21,866 bases of DNA from DAOTVC01 sp034437215 (GCA_034437215.1 DAOTVC010000071.1:1-21866); one strand, 5' to 3'; positions 1 to 7,011 are shown, counted from the first letter of the stretch. Notes: a model not told the origin generated them from the sequence alone. A program made the numbers and translations.

Positions 1-45
1 CCCCACTCGATTCGGACACCCTACGACTGAAAGCGTGAGTGACGC

Positions 46-327
46 ATGAAGATCTGGAAGAACGCCCTCTTCGTCCTCGCCCTGGTGGCGGCCTTTTTCG
101 TGGGCTGGTGGGCCGCGGGCGAGCCTGAAGCACCCGCACACCCCATCGCGACCCCTGAGCCCTCCCCCACGTCGACATTGCGGCCATCGCCATCTCCCCT
201 CCTCTCGCCGACCTCACCCCCTGCGCCCTCGCCCACCCTCTCGCCGCTGCCCCCGCCCGCGGTCGCATACACCGTGCGCCTCTACATGCCCTTAATTATG
301 AAGGACGGCAATCTGGAGGGTCCGTGA
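46..327 (+). CDS. Small exported or membrane-anchored proline-rich protein
   Basis: A 93-residue protein of unrecognised function. Residues 1-25 are a basic start followed by a hydrophobic stretch (FVLALVAAFFVGWW), which could be a signal anchor or an uncleaved signal peptide. Residues 26-75 are almost entirely Pro, Ser, Thr and Ala, a typical extended extracytoplasmic linker. The tail is VRLYMPLIMKDG. From memory, a YLPL-type hydrophobic end after a Pro/Thr linker recurs in exported Chloroflexota proteins, but its role is not established and I could not check it. The ATG overlaps a possible upstream stop (ATGA at 46-49), so the gene may be the second cistron of an operon entering from the left. 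Its own stop overlaps the GTG of the next reading frame (GTGA at 324-327). Composition is strongly GC-biased, so the codon signal is weak, but the signal segment and the coupling support a real gene. Confidence 0.6.
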   Translation: MKIWKNALFVLALVAAFFVGWWAAGEPEAPAHPIATPEPSPTSTLRPSPSPLLSPTSPPAPSPTLSPLPPPAVAYTVRLYMPLIMKDGNLEGP

Positions 328-536
328 GCCAGAGCCACGCCGCTGTTAAGGGCTGGCTGGAGGGGTGGAAGCAGCGGGTCAGGCAGCTGAAGAGCGAGAC
401 CTACACCCTCTGCCTGGCCTACAGGGACCCGCGCGTCCCCTGGTACGCCAAGGCCTTCGCCGCCTCGTCCGGTCGGGTATCCAACGCTCTTCCTCCTCAG
501 GTAGTCGAGTGGTCGTTTGGTCAGATAGTCGGGTAG
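324..536 (+). pseudogene. Truncated DUF1232 (YkvA-like) protein remnant
   Basis: The 70-residue frame starts with GTG at 324, overlapping the previous stop, with GGAGGG at 315-320 as ribosome binding site. Residues 20-47 (KSETYTLCLAYRDPRVPWYAKAFAA) match the N-terminal part of the DUF1232/YkvA family, small membrane proteins of about 100-140 residues. In intact members the next segment is a membrane helix with an SPIDLIPD-type motif. Here that segment is absent: from about residue 48 the frame leaves the family, and from about residue 60 it runs through an octanucleotide repeat array (504-583) to a chance stop. I call it a decayed gene whose 3' half was lost, with the repeat array at or near the break. 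A short functional product cannot be excluded. Confidence 0.6.
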
Positions 537-583
537 TCAAACGGTAACATCCTCACGTTCACACGTTCTCACGTCGTCACGTC
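504..583. repeat. Degenerate octanucleotide tandem array (two word types)
   Basis: The trinucleotide GTC occurs at 504, 512, 520, 528 and 536, with GTA at 544, an exact 8-nt period (GTCGAGTG, GTCGTTTG, GTCAGATA, GTCGGGTA, GTCAAACG, GTAACATC). The same phase continues with a second word, NTCACGTY or near it, at 552, 560, 568 and 576 (CTCACGTT, CACACGTT, CTCACGTC, GTCACGTC). Ten units therefore sit in one register. The array lies between the truncated DUF1232 frame and the convergent DUF3795 gene, and it supplies the last codons and stop of the latter (569-571). Confidence 0.85.
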
Positions 584-904
584 ATCCTCATCCTCTGCGT
601 TTCGTTCTGCCAACCACGCCTCTTCTCCGAGGCGCTCCAGCTCAGCCTGGTTAGCCAGCAGATCCTGCCCGTACTGCAGCCACGTGGTGGCGAAGCGTCG
701 GAACCGGCTGCAGGGAAAGGTGGGGCACTCGTAACAGAAGCGGTGGCTCCGCCCCTCGCTGCAGACGTGGATCCCCTTGCAGCGGCGCTCCCGGCAGCGG
801 ACCTCGGCGCCGGGACAGGGCTCCTTCGCCCGCAGGTAGACGGGGCAGGTCCCGCAGAAGATACCGCAGGGCGGGACGAAGCCGGTATAGGGGCGGCGCG
901 CCAA
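569..904 (-). CDS. DUF3795 domain Cys-rich protein
   Basis: A 111-residue protein if it starts at the TTG at 904, one base after the stop of the upstream GyrI-like gene, with AAGGCGG a few bases before it. The open frame extends to an ATG at 976, but that would overlap the upstream gene by 71 bases and add a low-complexity Arg/Ser stretch, so I prefer the TTG. Ten cysteines (13, 17, 20, 30, 37, 42, 48, 57, 60, 65) sit in the pattern CGIFCGTC ... CYECPTFPC, which matches the DUF3795 family. This is probably a metal-binding fold; the function is unknown. The C-terminus is helical and acidic. The last four codons and the stop are built from the octanucleotide repeat array. It forms the end of the PadR/GyrI-like gene group. 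Confidence 0.8.
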   Translation of the reverse strand: MARRPYTGFVPPCGIFCGTCPVYLRAKEPCPGAEVRCRERRCKGIHVCSEGRSHRFCYECPTFPCSRFRRFATTWLQYGQDLLANQAELERLGEEAWLAERNAEDEDDVTT

Positions 905-905
905 G

Positions 906-1526
906 TCAGGCCGCCTTGTGAAAGGGCTGGCGGATGATCGTCTTGAGTTTCTCCGGCGCCGTGCGGCGGGGATCACTCAAGTAGATCTCGTGGTGTTTGC
1001 CCCGCAGCTCGCCCCCCTGCTCGCGAACGAAGTCGTGCAGCGCAGCGATGGTCGGCCCTTCATCGGCGTAGGGACCGATGTAGAGGATCTGAGCGGCCAA
1101 GCCCTCGTCGTAGGGCGCGAAGCGCAGCTTGTCGAGGGCGGGCAGATCCTTCTTGCGCGCCGCCTCCTCGAGGGCCTGCTCCACCACCTCGGCGGTCACC
1201 CACTCCGGCTGCAGGATCATCATCGTCCAATCCCAGGCCCCCTTCTCCTCGATGGAGAACTCGGACATCTCCTCCACCCACCAGAGCCCCTCGAGGGGCG
1301 GCACGACGTAGTCCTCCGTTTGGGGGTCGTCCTTGAGCGCGAACTTGACGGCGTAGGCCACGGCGTAGAGGGCCTCGACGGCGGCCTGATAGTCGGCACT
1401 GGTGTTGGGATCGCCGTGCCCGTCGATCATGAGGTAGTTCATCTCCGGCACCTCGATGATGGTGAAGCGGTCCTTGGGTGGTTTGTACAGCGCTTTCAGT
1501 TCTCTCTTCAAATCGATCTTGGACAT
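906..1526 (-). CDS. GyrI-like small-molecule-binding domain protein
   Basis: A 206-residue cytosolic protein of the GyrI-like (COG4832-type) group. Recognisable segments are an N-terminal block ending in MIDGHGDPN, a central VPPLEGLWW, and a C-terminal half with GPYADEGPTIAALHDF and HHEIYLSDPRR, typical of the tandem SHS2-like fold that binds hydrophobic small molecules, as in the BmrR effector domain. No DNA-binding domain is present, so it would act as a stand-alone ligand-binding or hydrolase-like protein. AGGAG lies 6 bases before the ATG and supports this start. It follows the padR gene on the same strand after a 94-base gap containing a heptanucleotide repeat array, and DUF3795 follows almost without a gap. 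The context suggests control by PadR, perhaps in response to a toxic compound; this is inference. Confidence 0.88.
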   Translation of the reverse strand: MSKIDLKRELKALYKPPKDRFTIIEVPEMNYLMIDGHGDPNTSADYQAAVEALYAVAYAVKFALKDDPQTEDYVVPPLEGLWWVEEMSEFSIEEKGAWDWTMMILQPEWVTAEVVEQALEEAARKKDLPALDKLRFAPYDEGLAAQILYIGPYADEGPTIAALHDFVREQGGELRGKHHEIYLSDPRRTAPEKLKTIIRQPFHKAA

Positions 1527-1544
1527 CTCTTTCTCCTTTGGGGC

Positions 1545-1579
1545 AAGTTCAAAGTTGCGAGTTACAGGTTTAAAGTTTG
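1545..1579. repeat. Degenerate heptanucleotide tandem array
   Basis: Five consecutive 7-mers in exact register: AAGTTCA, AAGTTGC, GAGTTAC, AGGTTTA, AAGTTTG (consensus RRGTTNN on the plus strand, NNAACYY on the transcribed minus strand). The array ends 5 bases before the Shine-Dalgarno sequence of the GyrI-like gene, so it lies in the 5' leader of that cistron. It fills much of the 94-base gap to padR. Confidence 0.75.
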
Positions 1580-1620
1580 GGTCATTGTTGAGTTAGTATG
1601 GCTGGCAACGCGGGGTCCCT

Positions 1621-2166
1621 CTAGCTACTTGTTGGAAGATCCATCTCCTGCTCCACGGTCTCCGTAAAGTCGGTCACCCACTCCAGCTCCGCCTCCATTA
1701 TGCGGAGGCTGTAATCGAACATGGCGTCGACGAAGTAGGGCAGCGGCTGCTGGGACTCCCGCTCCGCCTCCAAGACCGTCCGCCGCTCCTCCAGCGTCTC
1801 CCGGTACTCCTGTAAGGCTTCCAGGGCCTCCTCGCGGCTCAACACCGGCAAGTTCGCAAGGCCCAGCTGAATGGGCGGGTAGCAGTGGGCCGGCGTGGAG
1901 AGGGCCTCCAGGACCCCCGCTTTGAGCGCGGCGTGCCCCTCCGGCGTCGCCTCGTAGACCTTGCGGGCCGGTCCCCGTTCGGCCTCCTCGAGACGGCTCT
2001 CCACTAGATCCTGCTGCTCCAGTTTCTTGAGCAGGTAGTAGATGGAGGAGAAGCTCAACTCCGTCCACTCTCGCATCCCCCGCTCCTCGATGATCTGCTC
2101 GATCTCGTAGCCGTGGCGGGGCTTCTCGGCGACGAGGGAGAGAATGGCTAACTCGGCTTGGGTCAT
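1621..2166 (-). CDS. PadR-family transcriptional regulator
   Basis: A 181-residue protein. Residues 1-80 form the PadR winged helix-turn-helix: the N-terminal MTQAELAILSLVAEKPRHGYEI, the recognition region SSIYYLLKKLEQQDLV, and the wing with RKVYEATPEG. Residues 90-175 form a helical dimerisation domain of the longer PadR subfamily (Vir_act_alpha_C-like). ATG at 2166 is preceded by GAGGA at a spacing of 6. A near-consensus sigma70 promoter and an 18-bp palindrome overlapping its -10 lie just upstream, so autorepression is likely. It is first in a probable operon with the GyrI-like and DUF3795 genes. Confidence 0.93.
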   Translation of the reverse strand: MTQAELAILSLVAEKPRHGYEIEQIIEERGMREWTELSFSSIYYLLKKLEQQDLVESRLEEAERGPARKVYEATPEGHAALKAGVLEALSTPAHCYPPIQLGLANLPVLSREEALEALQEYRETLEERRTVLEAERESQQPLPYFVDAMFDYSLRIMEAELEWVTDFTETVEQEMDLPTSS

Positions 2167-2186
2167 CTTCTATCCTCGCAGTATGA

Positions 2187-2227
2187 TATTATAGTACTAT
2201 AATACTCTAGAGAGCAACTTCTGTCAA
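2187..2227 (-). promoter_or_regulatory. padR promoter with 18-bp palindromic operator
   Basis: Reading the minus strand, TTGACA (2227-2222), a 17-bp spacer and TATTAT (2204-2199) form a near-consensus sigma70 promoter. A perfect 18-bp palindrome, TATTATAGTACTATAATA, covers 2187-2204, so it contains the -10 box and the predicted start site near 2192. A dimeric repressor bound there would block transcription; the obvious candidate is the PadR protein encoded immediately downstream. Confidence 0.85.
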
Positions 2228-2239
2228 GGGAGAAACTAT

Positions 2240-2274
2240 TGCGTACTACGCAATACGAAATACGCAGTATAGAG
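2240..2274. repeat. Degenerate heptanucleotide tandem array (TACGNAA type)
   Basis: Five 7-mers in register: TGCGTAC, TACGCAA, TACGAAA, TACGCAG, TATAGAG. The array lies between the padR promoter and the end of the ABC ATPase gene. The segment 2239-2253 is also a self-complementary TTGCGTA-C-TACGCAA. Transcribed from the minus strand it could form a small hairpin after the ATPase stop, but there is no strong T tract. Confidence 0.65.
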
Positions 2275-2280
2275 GAGGGA

Positions 2281-3339
<1,059 letters not shown>

Positions 3340-3342
3340 AGC

Positions 3343-3780
3343 TCATAGCCGGGAAAGCAGATCTCTCACCTGAAGAATAAAAGCACCGGGACGCAGAATG
3401 GTGACATCCGGATGACCGGGTTGGTAATGGCGGACATTGAAGGTGACTAGCCAAGGGCAGTGATTTGTCAGTGCCGCAACCAGGATTGGCAGATCTTTAG
3501 GATGAGCCCTCCCTATGAAGGGTTGAATCTCATCCGCAGACGGATCGGCAATGACGGTCAGTGAGCGCTGTACAATGAGTCGAAATGCCGGCAATGCCTG
3601 TGGAATTTTTTCCTCAAGGTTACGCTCTGCCTCAACGACGACCTGCCTGGAGACAAGAGCGTCGATGAGAGTGATCTCTGCCATGCGCAGTACAACAAGA
3701 CTCGCGCCCTGCTGTGTAGGCGCCACGGCGCCGGAGAAGAGTACATCCGCGTCAATGAAAACGCGTGGCTTATGCGTCAT
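3343..3780 (-). CDS. PIN-domain toxin (VapC-like ribonuclease)
   Basis: A 145-residue PIN-domain protein. The start at 3780 overlaps the antitoxin stop by 11 bases; the open frame continues upstream, but only from 3780 does it begin with the family pattern PRVFIDADVLF. Acidic residues expected in the metal site are D10 (and D12), E50/E52 and D96 in HPKDLPIL. The usual last acidic position is replaced: the segment is LVTFNVRHY with N115, a variant I recall in other PIN groups. The predicted role is Mg-dependent RNA cleavage when free of its antitoxin. It sits between thiP and the transporter ATPase gene, where it has no metabolic reason to be. Confidence 0.82.
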   Translation of the reverse strand: MTHKPRVFIDADVLFSGAVAPTQQGASLVVLRMAEITLIDALVSRQVVVEAERNLEEKIPQALPAFRLIVQRSLTVIADPSADEIQPFIGRAHPKDLPILVAALTNHCPWLVTFNVRHYQPGHPDVTILRPGAFILQVRDLLSRL

Positions 3781-4045
3781 CGTCTCCGTACTGCTCGGCA
3801 ACGTAGCGCTCGCGCTGCTCCCGAAGAGCATCCAGAAGCTCTTCGATCCCCAGTCCCGCTTCCTCCCGTGCCCGCTCGATCTCACGCGCCAGATCCGGCA
3901 CCATTGGCACGAGCGGTGTCAACACGAAGATGCCGTCGAGGTCAATGAGACGAAAGGTATCCCCACTCTGGATGTTATACTTCTCACGAATCTCTGCAGG
4001 GAGGGTTAGCGTACCTCGAGAGCGAACTTGAACAGTCTGATCCAT
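3770..4045 (-). CDS. AbrB/MazE/SpoVT-family antitoxin
   Basis: A 91-residue protein. Residues 4-45 are a swapped-hairpin AbrB-type DNA-binding domain (VQVRSRGTLTLPAEIREKY, then SGDTFRLID). Residues 50-91 are charged and helical, as expected for a toxin-binding tail. GGAGG lies 5 bases before the ATG at 4045. The same frame is open far upstream through thiP, but that is only a GC-rich shadow. It overlaps the PIN gene by 11 bases, the usual antitoxin-first order. It has its own promoter-like sequence within the 68-base gap after thiP, and antitoxins of this family commonly repress such promoters. Confidence 0.85.
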   Translation of the reverse strand: MDQTVQVRSRGTLTLPAEIREKYNIQSGDTFRLIDLDGIFVLTPLVPMVPDLAREIERAREEAGLGIEELLDALREQRERYVAEQYGDDDA

Positions 4046-4084
4046 CGCGCCTCCATTCTGCCGCGTCTGATTTTCAGCACTTAC

Positions 4085-4112
4085 AGTATAGCAGAGTGCG
4101 GGATTATAACAA
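4085..4112 (-). promoter_or_regulatory. Promoter-like sequence for the toxin-antitoxin pair
   Basis: On the minus strand, TTGTTA (4112-4107), a 16-bp spacer and TATACT (4090-4085) precede the antitoxin ATG by about 40 bases. It lies in the AT-richer gap directly after the thiP stop, so the pair and the downstream ATPase gene could be transcribed independently of the riboswitch. Confidence 0.6.
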
Positions 4113-4113
4113 G

Positions 4114-5826
4114 TTAGAACACCTCGGTACCCGGCGGGCGGAAGCGCTCGATGACCGCGAAGCTCACGACGCAGACTGCCATCAGGAGGGTCGACATCGC
4201 CAGCGCCTGACCGTAGTTGAGAGCACCGGGACGGGAGAGGAAGCGGTAGATGGCGATGGGAAGGGTAGGCAGTTCCGGGCGGGCGATCATGGAGGTGGCC
4301 CCGAACTCGCCCATGGAGACGGTGAAGGCGAAGACCGCGCCCACCGCCAGCGCCCGCCAGATGATGGGCAGATCGACTTCGACGAAGACGCGCGGGGGAG
4401 GCGCCCCCAGCACCGCCGCCGCCTCCCGCAGCTCGGGGCGGATGGATTGCAGCGCGGGCAGCAGACTCCGCACGACGAAGGGCAGCGCCACGAGGGTGTG
4501 ACCGAAGACGATGAGCAGCGAGGTCCCCCGCAGATCCAGAGGTGGGCTGTCCATCGCCAGGAGGTAACCCAGGCCCAGGGTCACCGCCGAGGTGCCCAGC
4601 GGCAGCATGAAGAGGGCGTCGAAGAGCCAGGCCCCCCGCTGCCGGTAGAGCGCCAGCGACGCGAGCAACCCCAGCAGGAGCGCGAGCCCGACCGTCGCCA
4701 GGGCGAATTTGACGGAGTTCCAGACCGCCTCGATGGGCGGGACGTAGAAGACGGAGCGCCGCGGATTCTCGAAGAGGGCCGCGTAGTAGCGCAGCCCGCC
4801 GCCGAAGGAGCGGGCGGTCAGCGTGAGCAGCGGGAGCCCCAGCAGGAGAAAGGCCAGCACCACGTTCACGGTCACGAAAGCGACCTCGCCCGGACGGCGT
4901 GGGCGCCTCTGCGTCACCCCGCGGGGGCGCAGCTCCACCGGTCGCGCCAATCCCGACTGGAGCCGGCTGTAGACGAGGGTCAGCACGAGGGTGAAGAGGA
5001 TCTGCACCAGCGAGAGCCCCGCCGCCACGGAGAGGTTGGCGAAGTGGATGGTCTGCCGGTAGATGGCGACCTCCAACGTGGCGAAGCGGGGCCCGCCCAG
5101 GATGAGGACGACGCCGAAGCTCGTGAAGCAGAAGATGAAGACGAGGAGCGCCGCGGCCCCCAGCGCGGGCATCAGCAGGGGCAGCGTCACCTCGCGAAAG
5201 GCGCGCCAGGGTGCGGCCCCCAGAGTGCGGGCCGCCTCCACCAGGCGCGGGTTGAGGTTGGCCCAGAAGCCACCCACCATCCGCAGGACCAGGGTGTAGT
5301 TGTAGAAGACGTGGGCGATGAGGATGGCAGCGAGGCTGTAGCGCAGGTCCAACGGGGGGCGCGCGAGCCCCAGCCAACCCATGAGCAGCGTGTTGAGGGG
5401 CGACCGCGGTCCCAGGACGGCGGTGAAGGCCGCAGCCACGACGACGGTGGGCAGTACGAAGGGGACGGTGGTCAGCGCCGTGAGCACCCGCTTTCCGGGA
5501 AAGTCGTAGCGGGCGTAGATGTAGGCTCCGGGCAGCCCCAGGAGCAGCGTCAACAGCGTCGAGAGGAGCGCCTGTCCCAGGGTGAAGCCGATGATCCGCG
5601 CCGTGCCCCTGCTCGCCAGACGCTCGACCAGGGCGCTAAAGCCCATCCCCGCCTCGCGGGTGAAGCTGACGCGGACGATCTCCTCGAGGGGGTAGAAGTA
5701 GAAGAGAAGGAGGAAGGCCAGGGGCAGGAGAAGCAGCGCGTAAGGGAGAAACCGGTAGAGAAGCGGGGCGGGGCGGGAACGACCGGCGTTCCCGCCCCCC
5801 TTCCCGGAAGCGTGCAGGGCGCCCAT
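4114..5826 (-). CDS. thiP: Thiamine ABC transporter permease (fused two-domain)
   Basis: A 570-residue inner-membrane protein made of two binding-protein-dependent permease domains in one chain, as in ThiP and FbpB. The first hydrophobic segment is at about residues 25-45 (LPYALLLLPLAFLLLFYFYP). Each half carries an EAA-like loop for contact with the ATPase: EAARTLGAAPWRAFREVTLP in the first half, EAAAVLGAPPPRVFVEVDLP in the second. About 12 transmembrane helices are expected. Only one base separates the thiB stop from this ATG and no Shine-Dalgarno sequence is visible, so translation is probably coupled to thiB. Iron(III) permeases have the same architecture; the thiamine assignment comes from the ThiB-like partner, thiN and the TPP riboswitch. 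Confidence 0.9.
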   Translation of the reverse strand: MGALHASGKGGGNAGRSRPAPLLYRFLPYALLLLPLAFLLLFYFYPLEEIVRVSFTREAGMGFSALVERLASRGTARIIGFTLGQALLSTLLTLLLGLPGAYIYARYDFPGKRVLTALTTVPFVLPTVVVAAAFTAVLGPRSPLNTLLMGWLGLARPPLDLRYSLAAILIAHVFYNYTLVLRMVGGFWANLNPRLVEAARTLGAAPWRAFREVTLPLLMPALGAAALLVFIFCFTSFGVVLILGGPRFATLEVAIYRQTIHFANLSVAAGLSLVQILFTLVLTLVYSRLQSGLARPVELRPRGVTQRRPRRPGEVAFVTVNVVLAFLLLGLPLLTLTARSFGGGLRYYAALFENPRRSVFYVPPIEAVWNSVKFALATVGLALLLGLLASLALYRQRGAWLFDALFMLPLGTSAVTLGLGYLLAMDSPPLDLRGTSLLIVFGHTLVALPFVVRSLLPALQSIRPELREAAAVLGAPPPRVFVEVDLPIIWRALAVGAVFAFTVSMGEFGATSMIARPELPTLPIAIYRFLSRPGALNYGQALAMSTLLMAVCVVSFAVIERFRPPGTEVF

Positions 5827-5827
5827 T

Positions 5828-6907
5828 TTAGCGCAGCACGGTCTCGGACCAGGCCTCGATCCACGCCTCGCGGTTCTCCTCGATAGCCGCGTAGGGAACC
5901 TCGACGGGCTCCTCCGCCACCTGGGCGTACTGGGTGAAGACTTCGGGAAGTTCGGCGTCGGGATTGGCGGGGAAGACCCACATGTTCAGGGGGATGTCGC
6001 TCTGGAAGGTCTCGCCGAGCACGAAGTCGACGAAGGCCTGGGCCAGCTCGGGGTTCTCGGCACCCTGCTGCACACCCACGAACTCCACCTGACGGAAGCA
6101 GGTGTTGGGCGCGGTGATGGCCCCCGTGGGCGGCTCTTCCAGCTCCTCCTCGGCAAAGTAGACCTCGGCAGCGGGGCTGGTGGCGTAGCTCACCACGAGA
6201 GGCCGGGTCCCCCCACTGGAGGCGCCGCCGCTGAACTCGTTGTAGTAGGCCGTGTCCCAACCGTCCACGACGAGCACGTCGTTCTGTCGCAGTTCGGCCC
6301 AGTAGTCGAGGTAGGTGTACTCCCCCTCCTCCCCGAAGACGCCGATGGTGGTGATGAGGAAGGCCAGGCCCGGTGAGGACGAAGCGGGGTTCTCCACGAC
6401 CAGAAGGCCGCGGTACTCCGGTCGGGTCAGCGCCCGCAGATCCTCGGGCACGGCAAGCCCCTGCTCCTCGAAGTAGGCGCGGTCGTAGTTGAGGCAGACG
6501 TCGCCGTAGTCGACGGGTGAAACCCGCTGATCGGGGTCGAGCTTCAGCCTGTCGGGAATCTGGTCGAGATTCTCCGCTTCGTAGGGCGCGAAGATCCCCG
6601 CCTCCAGGGCCCGGCTCAAGAAGGTGTTGTCGACCCCGTAGATGACGTCCGACTGGGGATCATCCTGGGTCAGGATGGCCTGACTGAGCATCGTCCCGGT
6701 GTCCCCCGCCTGGAGGAACTGCACGGTGACGTTGTGCTCCTCCTCGAACCGGGCGACGACCTCCTCGCTGATGACGAAACTGTCGTAGGTCATCACCCGC
6801 AGCTCCCGCGGGGAGGCTTCCGGCGTCCCCGTGGGCGTGGGGGTTCCGCAGCCCCCCAACAAAACCGCCAATATCACAGTTAAAAGTGTCCAACGTTTTA
6901 CAAGCAT
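5828..6907 (-). CDS. thiB: Thiamine-binding lipoprotein of an ABC transporter
   Basis: A 359-residue substrate-binding lipoprotein. The signal peptide ends in the lipobox LLGGC (Cys20), followed by a short Thr/Pro linker. The mature domain begins LRVMTYDSFVISEEV and continues with SDVIYGVDNTFLSRALEAGIF, which matches ThiB proteins (TYDSF and GLDNN-type segments). It should capture thiamine, or a phosphate ester, outside the membrane and deliver it to ThiP. AGGAG is 4-5 bases before the ATG. A heptanucleotide repeat array (6924-6958) and a small inverted repeat lie in the 112-base gap after thiN. Related iron- and sulfate-binding families are possible, but the riboswitch favours thiamine. Confidence 0.9.
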   Translation of the reverse strand: MLVKRWTLLTVILAVLLGGCGTPTPTGTPEASPRELRVMTYDSFVISEEVVARFEEEHNVTVQFLQAGDTGTMLSQAILTQDDPQSDVIYGVDNTFLSRALEAGIFAPYEAENLDQIPDRLKLDPDQRVSPVDYGDVCLNYDRAYFEEQGLAVPEDLRALTRPEYRGLLVVENPASSSPGLAFLITTIGVFGEEGEYTYLDYWAELRQNDVLVVDGWDTAYYNEFSGGASSGGTRPLVVSYATSPAAEVYFAEEELEEPPTGAITAPNTCFRQVEFVGVQQGAENPELAQAFVDFVLGETFQSDIPLNMWVFPANPDAELPEVFTQYAQVAEEPVEVPYAAIEENREAWIEAWSETVLR

Positions 6908-6923
6908 GGTTCTCCTTTACAAC

Positions 6924-6958
6924 AGTCCAAAGTCTAAGGTCGAAAGTCTAAGGTCACC
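6924..6958. repeat. Degenerate heptanucleotide tandem array
   Basis: Five 7-mers in exact register: AGTCCAA, AGTCTAA, GGTCGAA, AGTCTAA, GGTCACC (consensus RGTCNAA). On the transcribed strand it lies about 10 bases 5' of the thiB Shine-Dalgarno sequence, inside the thiN-thiB intercistronic leader. Confidence 0.8.
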
Positions 6959-6994
6959 GGTTGTTTCCTCACGATTCTTGCTGCATTTGGCGCC

Positions 6995-7011
6995 GTCACT
7001 TCACAAGTGAC
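6995..7011. other. Short perfect inverted repeat after thiN
   Basis: GTCACTT, three bases, AAGTGAC: a 7-bp perfect stem 9 bases downstream of the thiN stop on the transcribed strand. No T tract follows, so it is not a convincing intrinsic terminator. It could be an RNA-stability or processing hairpin between thiN and thiB. Confidence 0.45.

Noticed and set aside
1..49. Possible 3' end of an upstream gene
   Set aside because: All three plus-strand frames reach a stop between 30 and 49, and none is long enough to recognise. The ATGA overlap at 46-49 is suggestive only.
504..583. Octad array as a CRISPR or transposon end
   Set aside because: The units are 8 bases with no spacers of protospacer size, no cas genes are present, and there are no terminal inverted repeats or target duplications.
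3770..5377. 535-residue minus-strand frame ending in the antitoxin
   Set aside because: Only its last 91 residues match a family; the rest is an out-of-frame reading of thiP. The start at 4045 with GGAGG is preferred.
4096..5886. Long plus-strand open frame opposite thiP
   Set aside because: Its protein is a low-complexity run of Gln, Glu, Arg, Gly and Asp, the usual antisense shadow of a GC-rich membrane protein gene. thiP on the other strand has clear permease motifs.
6995..7011. Intrinsic terminator after thiN
   Set aside because: A perfect 7-bp stem is present but no T tract follows on the transcribed strand, and thiB continues the operon.
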